DNA from: Falsiroseomonas sp051860665 | Lineage (GTDB): Bacteria; Pseudomonadota; Alphaproteobacteria; Acetobacterales; Acetobacteraceae | Length of the DNA stretch: 64,000 nt | Assembly: GCF_051860665.1 (NCBI RefSeq) | Contig: NZ_JBHYDM010000001.1 | Location: 310,001 to 374,000, forward strand | Direction: 5' to 3' | In this document: positions 60,174 through 64,000 of the stretch, in pieces | Numbering within the stretch: position 1 is the stretch's first letter | Layout of the letters: each line of letters opens with the position of its first letter | The notes under the pieces: model-generated | Seen by the model: only the letters and a program-made list of their open reading frames with translations | Told to the model about the DNA's origin: nothing | Database searches by the model: none | Program-made: the position numbers and the translations under genes

Positions 60174-61061
60174 ATGTGGAACACGCCCCCCGCCGTCATC
60201 ACCCCGACCCTTCTCTCCCGCCTGCCGGAGGGCCTGCGCCGGCCACGCCGCAGCGCCTGGGCCGATGCCAACCGCGCCGGCGCGCCGGTGGATTCCTTCC
60301 TGGAAGGCCCTTGCTTCGACGGCGCCGGGAACCTGTTCTGCACCGACATCCCGCATGGCCGCGTCTTCCGCGTCTCCGGCAGCCATTGGGAGGCGGTGGT
60401 GGAATACGAGGGCTGGCCCAACGGCCTGGCAGCGCGGGAGGATGAGCTGCTGGTGGCGGATTATCGCCACGGCGTGCTGAGCCTGGACCCGCGGACCGGC
60501 GCCATGGCGGCGGTGGCCGAGAATATCCACAGCGAAGGTTTTCGGGGGATCAACGACCTGATCCTGCACCGGGACGGCTCCATCCTGCTGACCGACCAGG
60601 GCCAGACCGGGCTGCAGGACCCGACCGGGCGCGTGTGGCGGCTGCATCCGGATGGGCGGATGGACCGGCTGATCTCGAACGGCCCCAGCCCCAATGGCCT
60701 CACGCTGAACCGCGCCGGCACGCATCTGCTGGTGGCCATGACGCGGTCCTGCGAGGTCTGGCGCTTCGCCCTGCGGGAGGATGCGCTGGTGGCCAAGGCG
60801 AACCTCTTCTTCCGGGTGCCCGCCGGCACCTCCGGCCCCGATGGCATGGCGGTGGATGCGCATGACCGGCTGTTCGTGGCCAATCCCGGCCATGGCCAGG
60901 TCTGGGTGGTGGACCCGCATGGCCTGGCGACGCATCGGGTGGACTGCACGGGCTTCGGCCGCATGCCGACCAACTGCGCCTTCGCGCCGGATGGCCGCAC
61001 GCTGGTGATCACGGAAAGCCAGTCCGGCAGCCTGCTGGCGGCCGAGATCCCGGCGGCCTGA
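60174..61061 (+). CDS. SMP-30/gluconolactonase family protein
   Basis: 295-residue six-bladed beta-propeller, probable sugar-acid lactonase. Metal ligands expected for the family are visible: the glutamate in FLEGPCFDGAGNL, the asparagine in FRGINDLILHRDG and the aspartate in TSGPDGMAVDAHDRLF. SNGPSPNGLTLNRAG and GHGQVWVVDPHG are other propeller blocks. Starts 56 bp from the divergent leuC. The Bug receptor gene follows after 93 bp; the two may belong to the same sugar-acid or organic-acid pathway. Confidence 0.88.
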   Translation: MWNTPPAVITPTLLSRLPEGLRRPRRSAWADANRAGAPVDSFLEGPCFDGAGNLFCTDIPHGRVFRVSGSHWEAVVEYEGWPNGLAAREDELLVADYRHGVLSLDPRTGAMAAVAENIHSEGFRGINDLILHRDGSILLTDQGQTGLQDPTGRVWRLHPDGRMDRLISNGPSPNGLTLNRAGTHLLVAMTRSCEVWRFALREDALVAKANLFFRVPAGTSGPDGMAVDAHDRLFVANPGHGQVWVVDPHGLATHRVDCTGFGRMPTNCAFAPDGRTLVITESQSGSLLAAEIPAA

Positions 61062-61154
61062 GGCGAGGCGGGCCTTGACCGGCGCGGGCCGGCGGGGCTT
61101 CATGCCGCAATAACAGAACGGCGTTCCATCTGAGAGAACGCAGAAGGAAGCGCC

Positions 61155-62126
61155 ATGACCCTCGCCCGCCGCAGCCTGCTCGCCGCCCCCGCCTTGATCC
61201 TTGCCGCCCCGCTGCGCGCCCAGGAGGCCTGGCCGAGCCGGCCGATCCGCATGGTGCTGCCCTATGCCCCGGGCGGCGCCACGGATGTCATCGGGCGGCT
61301 GGTGGCGGACCGGCTCTCGCAGCGCCTGCCGCAGCGGGTGGTGATGGAGAACCGCACCGGTGCCGGCGGGGCCATCGGCAGTTCCTTCGTCGCCAAGGCG
61401 CCCGGCGATGGGCACACGCTGCTGTTCCACAATATCGGCCATGCCGTGACCAAGGCGCTCTATCCGCAGCTGGACTACGACCCGGCGGCGGATCTCAAGG
61501 CCGTCTCCATTGTGGCGGAAAGCCCGATGGTGCTGCTGGTGCCGCCCAATTCGCCCTACCGGACGCTGGCCGACCTCGTCGCCGCGGCCCGCGCCAACCC
61601 CGAAAAACTGAGCTATGGCAGCACCGGCGGCGGTGGCGCCTTGCAGCTGGTCTCCCTGCTGTTCCTGCGGGCCGCCGGCATCAGGATGACGGAGGTGCCC
61701 TATCGCGGCGGCGCCCCGGCGGCGCTCGACCTCGCCTCCGGCACGCTGGACATGCTCTACGATGCGGGCCTCACCGGCTTCGGCCTGGCGCAGGGCGGCC
61801 GGGCCCGGGCGCTCGCCCTCTCCGGCCCCAGCCGCAGCCCGGTGATGCCGGATGTGCCGACCATGGCGGAGGCGGGCTTTCCGGACGCCACCTTCATGGT
61901 CTGGCAGGCGATCCTGGCCCCGGCGACCACGCCGGACCCGCTGCTCGCCCGCATCCAGGCGGAGGTTGCGGCCGTGCTGGCCGAACCCGTGACGCGCACC
62001 CGCCTGGCCGAGCTCGGCGCCGAGCGCCTGGTCGGCAACAGCCCCGCCGAAGCCCAAGGCTTCGTCACGGCGGAGATGGCCAAATGGGCCGTGATCCTGC
62101 GGGACGCCGGGGTGCGCGCCGGATGA
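61155..62126 (+). CDS. Bug/TctC-family periplasmic substrate-binding protein
   Basis: 323 residues with signal peptide (LARRSLLAAPALILAAPLRA). PIRMVLPYAPGGATDVIGRL and VVMENRTGAGGAIGSSFVAK are the Bug N-terminal blocks, and VPYRGGAPAALDLASGTLDM the cleft motif. AGAAGGAAG lies at 61140-61148, about 6 nt before the ATG. The stop overlaps the IclR start as ATGA, so receptor, regulator and CoA-transferase form one operon for uptake, sensing and CoA activation of an organic acid. Confidence 0.93.
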   Translation: MTLARRSLLAAPALILAAPLRAQEAWPSRPIRMVLPYAPGGATDVIGRLVADRLSQRLPQRVVMENRTGAGGAIGSSFVAKAPGDGHTLLFHNIGHAVTKALYPQLDYDPAADLKAVSIVAESPMVLLVPPNSPYRTLADLVAAARANPEKLSYGSTGGGGALQLVSLLFLRAAGIRMTEVPYRGGAPAALDLASGTLDMLYDAGLTGFGLAQGGRARALALSGPSRSPVMPDVPTMAEAGFPDATFMVWQAILAPATTPDPLLARIQAEVAAVLAEPVTRTRLAELGAERLVGNSPAEAQGFVTAEMAKWAVILRDAGVRAG

Positions 62127-62800
62127 GCGAGGGCGTCGCCGCCGTCGATCGCGCGCTGTCCATCCTCGGCGCCTTTCGCGAAGGCGATACGGCGCTGACA
62201 TTGGCGGAACTCGCGGCCCGCACCGGCCTCTACAAATCCACCATTCTGCGACTGCTCGCCTCGCTGGAGCGCGGCCGCTGCGCCGCGCGGCAGGCGGATG
62301 GGCGCTGGGCCCTGGGGCCCATGCTGTTCCACTGGGGCGCGCTCTATGCCCGGTCCCTGCCGGTGGAGCGGCACCTGCCGGCGCTGCTGGCCGCGCTCGC
62401 CGCGCGCAGCGGGGAGACCGCCAGCTTCTGGGTGCGCCACGAAAGCCAGCGCCTGTGCCTGGCGCGGGTTCGCAGCCCCAACCGCATCGGCGACGACCTG
62501 GCAGCCGGGGACCTGATCCCGCTGCCCGCCGGCGCCGGCGGCCGCGTGCTGACGGCTTCCGACCCCCGCGCGCTCGGCGTGGTCGCCACCTTCGGCGAGC
62601 GCAACCCCGAGACCGCCGCCATCGCCGCCGCCGTCTTCGGCCCCGGCGGCAGCCTGGCCGGCGCGCTCGGCCTCTCCGGCCCCAAGGCGCGGATCGAGGC
62701 GCAGCACGCCGCGCATCTTGCCGCGGTGGCCGAAGCGGCCTCCGATCTCACCCGACGACTCGGCGGCGACCTGATGCCGCCCACCGGAGCATCCGCATGA
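62123..62800 (+). CDS. IclR-family transcriptional regulator
   Basis: 225 residues, slightly short for the family (about 250). N-terminal winged helix: VAAVDRALSILGAFREGDTA, LTLAELAARTGLYKSTILRL with the recognition helix. The effector domain follows (ETASFWVRHESQRLCLARVR; LPAGAGGRVL; GSLAGALGLSGPKARI). It overlaps both the Bug gene and the CoA-transferase gene by 4 bp, an unusual embedded position for a regulator, and probably controls its own operon in response to the transported acid or its CoA ester. Confidence 0.9.
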   Translation: MSEGVAAVDRALSILGAFREGDTALTLAELAARTGLYKSTILRLLASLERGRCAARQADGRWALGPMLFHWGALYARSLPVERHLPALLAALAARSGETASFWVRHESQRLCLARVRSPNRIGDDLAAGDLIPLPAGAGGRVLTASDPRALGVVATFGERNPETAAIAAAVFGPGGSLAGALGLSGPKARIEAQHAAHLAAVAEAASDLTRRLGGDLMPPTGASA

Positions 62801-63981
62801 CCAGCCCGACCCCGCTCGCCGGGATCCGCGTTCTCGAATTCACCCATATGGTGATGGGCCCGACCGTGGGCATGACGCTGGCCGATCTCGGCGCGGAGGT
62901 CATCAAGGTGGAGCCCGCCCCTTCCGGCGACAGCACGCGCCGCCTGGGCGGGTCCGGCGCCGGCTTCTACGCCGCCTTCGGCCGCGGGCGGCGCAGCCTC
63001 TGCGTGGACCTGAAGCAGCCCGATGGGCTGGCGCTGGTCCGGAAGCTGGCGGCGAAGGCCGATGTGATCGTCGAGAATTTCCGGCCGGGCGCCATGGCCA
63101 AGCTGGGGCTGGGTTTTCCGGAGTTGTCCGCCATCAATCCAGGGCTGATCTATTGTTCCTGCAAGGGGTTCCTCCCCGGCCCCTATGAGCACCGCACGGC
63201 GCTGGACGAGGTGGTGCAGATGATGGGCGGCCTTGCCTATATGACCGGGCTGGAGGGGCGGCCGCTGCGGGCCGGGTCCTCCGTCATCGACATCATGGGC
63301 GGGATGTCCGGCGTCATCGGCATCCTGGCCGCGCTGGCGGAGCGTCAGCGCACGGGCCGGGGCGGCGAGATCCAGGCCGGGCTCTTCGAGACGGTGGCCC
63401 TGCTGATGGCGCAGCACATGGCGCAGACGAAGATCACGGGCGAGGCGCCGCCGCCCATGTCCATCCGCCGCCCCGCCTGGCCCGTCTACGACATCTTTTC
63501 CACGTCCGACGGCGGCCAGGTTTTCGTGGGCGTGGTGACGGATACGCAGTGGCCGGCCTTCTGCGCGGCCTTCGGGTTGGAAGAGCTGGCGAACGACCCG
63601 ACGCTCAGCGACAAGAAGCAGCGCGCCGATGCGCGGGACCGCACCATCCCGCGCATCGCGGAAGTGCTGCGGACCTACACCAAGCCCGCGCTGATGGCGA
63701 AGTGCGAGACGCTCGGCCTGCCCTTCGCGCCGATCGGCAAGCCGGCCGAACTCTTCGAGGATCCGCATCTGCTGGGCTCCGGCGGGCTGGTGCCGATGCA
63801 CCTGCCGGACGGCACGCCGATCGACCTGCCGGCCCTGCCCGTCTCCATCGACGGCGCCCGCCCCGGCGGCACCGGAGACCTGCGGCCGGTGGGCGCGGAT
63901 GGCGCGGCCATCGCGGCGGAGCTCGGCTATTCCGAGGCGGAGATCGCGGCGCTGCGGGCGAGCGGCGCGCTGACCGGCTAA
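62797..63981 (+). CDS. Class III (CaiB/BaiF) CoA-transferase
   Basis: 394 residues. PLAGIRVLEFTHMVMGPTVG, LADLGAEVIKVEPAPSGDST and SLCVDLKQPDGLALVRKLAA are family blocks, and VIVENFRPGAMAKLGL follows. D137 in RTALDEVVQMMGGL is the expected catalytic aspartate that forms the acyl-anhydride. DIMGGMSGVIGILAALAERQ is also conserved. Moves CoA from a donor such as succinyl-CoA to an organic acid. Last gene of the Bug-IclR-CoA-transferase operon. Its TAA overlaps the stop of a convergent minus-strand gene. Confidence 0.92.
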   Translation: MTSPTPLAGIRVLEFTHMVMGPTVGMTLADLGAEVIKVEPAPSGDSTRRLGGSGAGFYAAFGRGRRSLCVDLKQPDGLALVRKLAAKADVIVENFRPGAMAKLGLGFPELSAINPGLIYCSCKGFLPGPYEHRTALDEVVQMMGGLAYMTGLEGRPLRAGSSVIDIMGGMSGVIGILAALAERQRTGRGGEIQAGLFETVALLMAQHMAQTKITGEAPPPMSIRRPAWPVYDIFSTSDGGQVFVGVVTDTQWPAFCAAFGLEELANDPTLSDKKQRADARDRTIPRIAEVLRTYTKPALMAKCETLGLPFAPIGKPAELFEDPHLLGSGGLVPMHLPDGTPIDLPALPVSIDGARPGGTGDLRPVGADGAAIAAELGYSEAEIAALRASGALTG

Positions 63982-64000
63982 TCCACCTTGATGCCGCCGG
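63978..64000 (-). CDS. Last seven codons of a minus-strand gene, possibly another Bug receptor
   Basis: Reading leftwards from the window edge, one frame gives GGIKVD and then TAG (63978-63980). Bug/TctC proteins often end with AGIKPE or similar, and two in this window end TTAGIKPE and EAGIKPDA, so a fifth receptor is plausible in this cluster. Six residues are too few to be sure. Confidence 0.3.

Overview
The window looks like a chromosomal segment of a high-GC alphaproteobacterium, most likely an Acetobacteraceae member of the Roseomonas type. This is an inference. It rests on very high GC at third codon positions, a complete cytochrome bc1 operon with alphaproteobacterial heme-ligand spacing, several orphan Bug/TctC periplasmic receptors of the kind that proliferate in Roseomonas and Burkholderiales, and a fused STAS-MlaE permease. 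I saw no tRNA, rRNA, CRISPR array, prophage or insertion-sequence transposase.

Layout. 1-5.9 kb: 3' part of hemF (minus), then petABC (Rieske, cytochrome b, cytochrome c1) closed by a good terminator, then methylthioadenosine phosphorylase and a DUF1275 membrane protein. 5.7-10.2 kb: small housekeeping and hydrolase genes (dienelactone hydrolase, DUF4169, PaaI-type thioesterase, UPF0173, an L-2-hydroxyglutarate-dehydrogenase-like flavoprotein, a secreted metallo-beta-lactamase-fold enzyme). 10.2-17.6 kb: a tightly overlapped five-gene minus-strand operon hyuB-bug-hyuA-class IV transaminase-ThDP enzyme, with a divergent LysR regulator; it reads as a catabolic route for a cyclic amide or imide. 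18.6-18.8 and 40.0-40.2 kb: two copies of a palindromic multi-hairpin element whose stems differ in sequence but stay complementary. 18.8-27.4 kb: MFS transporter, oxaloacetate-decarboxylase-like lyase, DegP-type protease divergent from a two-component system, a second class IV aminotransferase, and a split UxaA-type dehydratase.

27.4-31.9 kb: a small secreted protein built of 5-residue NG repeats, a frameshifted ADYC-type gene, an HD-family protein that has lost its HD aspartate, and an 860-residue Calx-beta repeat protein. 31.9-41.5 kb: AI-2E-type exporter with a long cytoplasmic extension, a methyltransferase, two Bug receptors, an Ldh-type dehydrogenase, a 2OG-Fe(II) oxygenase, a TrmH-type RNA methyltransferase and a flavin amine oxidase. 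41.5-45.1 kb: an Mla-type lipid transport operon (permease, ATPase, MCE protein, lipoprotein). 45-51 kb: DUF2939 protein, RTX-repeat protein, a flavin hydroxylase/DUF2783/MBL operon divergent from a Crp/Fnr regulator, and a periplasmic tandem-domain protein. 51-58 kb: an orphan xanthine-dehydrogenase-type molybdenum subunit and an RND efflux pair. 58-64 kb: leuCD, then SMP-30 lactonase, Bug receptor, IclR regulator and class III CoA-transferase, and the last codons of a further minus-strand gene.

The most notable unexplained signal is the pair of 212 and 214 bp hairpin elements. Next come the NG-repeat/ADYC locus and the RTX protein with a double-glycine-like N-terminus. All functional calls are from reading the translations and recalled family features; no database search was run.
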